Shown in pieces: positions 52,194 to 52,439 of a DNA stretch of 52,439 bases; position 1 is the stretch's first letter, and every line of letters begins with the position of its first letter. Location of the stretch: contig JAFGJO010000048.1 in assembly GCA_016929065.1 (NCBI GenBank), positions 1-52,439 on the forward strand, read 5' to 3'. Under the pieces are notes generated by a model. The model made no database searches. It was not told where the DNA came from and saw nothing but the letters and a program-made list of their open reading frames with translations. This stretch comes from Spirochaetales bacterium (GTDB taxonomy: Bacteria > Spirochaetota > Spirochaetia > SZUA-6 > RPPD01). The position numbers and the translations under genes are program-made.

Positions 52194-52439
52194 ACATCCT
52201 CCACCAAGAAGTGTAGCACAGAACCAGCGTGCTGAACATTATTTTTTTCCTGATACAAAGAAACAGGGAAACGATTCTGCTCATTCAGGGTCACCCTGCG
52301 TTTTTCGAAAAGTGTACATGATGTTAAAATCGATAAAATGGTTCAACTACAAAAGTATACGAAAGTACCAAAAGGGTTTCCGTAAAGGCCGGCTGCACTC
52401 TTTGTATAACCGGCCTCGCAAACAGCCTATAATTTCTAC
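52194..52439. other. Terminal intergenic stretch with a GC-rich inverted repeat
   Basis: No gene is supported. AGGCCGG (52386-52392) and CCGGCCT (52410-52416) are perfect inverted copies around 17 bp. The window ends 23 bp later, so whether a T run or a gene follows cannot be seen. Confidence 0.4.

Noticed and set aside
51937-52284. 115-codon minus-strand frame at the window end
   Set aside because: It has no site, and the overlapping 72-residue frame has a strong GGAGG and a membrane-protein pattern.

Overview
The window looks like chromosome from a free-living or commensal spirochaete (phylum Spirochaetota). The evidence is the block rpsB-tsf-frr-uppS-cdsA-dxr-rseP, an arrangement I recall from Treponema, the block rpsF-ssb-rpsR-rplI-dnaB, permissive spirochaetal lipoboxes, and several class III cyclase-domain proteins. 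Base composition is moderate and even. I see no complete insertion sequence, prophage, CRISPR array or rRNA. The call rests on gene order and reading of motifs, not on a search.

Layout. 1-1025: unassigned DNA, then the tmRNA gene ssrA with a promoter and terminator. 1081-2440: a 126-bp imperfect palindrome, a secreted protein, a small coiled-coil protein, tRNA-Arg(CCG) and two further inverted repeats. 2599-13271 (+): a small membrane protein and Maf; rpsB; tsf; then a tightly packed run frr-uppS-cdsA-dxr-rseP-CpXC protein-secreted WD40 protein. This joins translation, isoprenoid and phospholipid synthesis and intramembrane proteolysis. 16938-13246 (-): rpsF-ssb-rpsR-rplI-dnaB-comFB-like gene, ending convergently on the WD40 gene. 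17167-22955: a hypothetical gene, nudC, a two-gene cyclase-domain operon, two small membrane proteins and an outer-membrane barrel. 23123-29912: ackA, zinc-ribbon gene-prs, argG-argH and rpiA. 30151-38200: a 918-residue membrane-anchored coiled-coil/TPR protein, then leftward an outer-membrane protein with two paralogous lipoproteins, and a HAMP-adenylate cyclase. 38428-43553 (-): a hexapeptide-repeat transferase-like membrane protein, three different radical SAM proteins in a row and fabZ. 43756-52193: a very large peptidase/propeller/barrel protein, a pseudo-cyclase overlapping proC, an alpha/beta hydrolase with oligoendopeptidase F, and a small membrane protein.

The most unusual content is threefold. 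(1) The gene pair at 18750-20647 encodes two cyclase-like proteins whose lost catalytic residues are complementary, as in the C1/C2 halves of mammalian adenylate cyclase. (2) Three tandem radical SAM genes lie beside fabZ and a hexapeptide transferase; one has an extra N-terminal Cys cluster reminiscent of the tetraether-synthase/MJ0619 type, which suggests an uncharacterised lipid or envelope modification pathway. (3) Several intergenic palindromes flank RNA genes and rpiA. Ribosomal proteins S2 and L9 both carry long acidic low-complexity tails.
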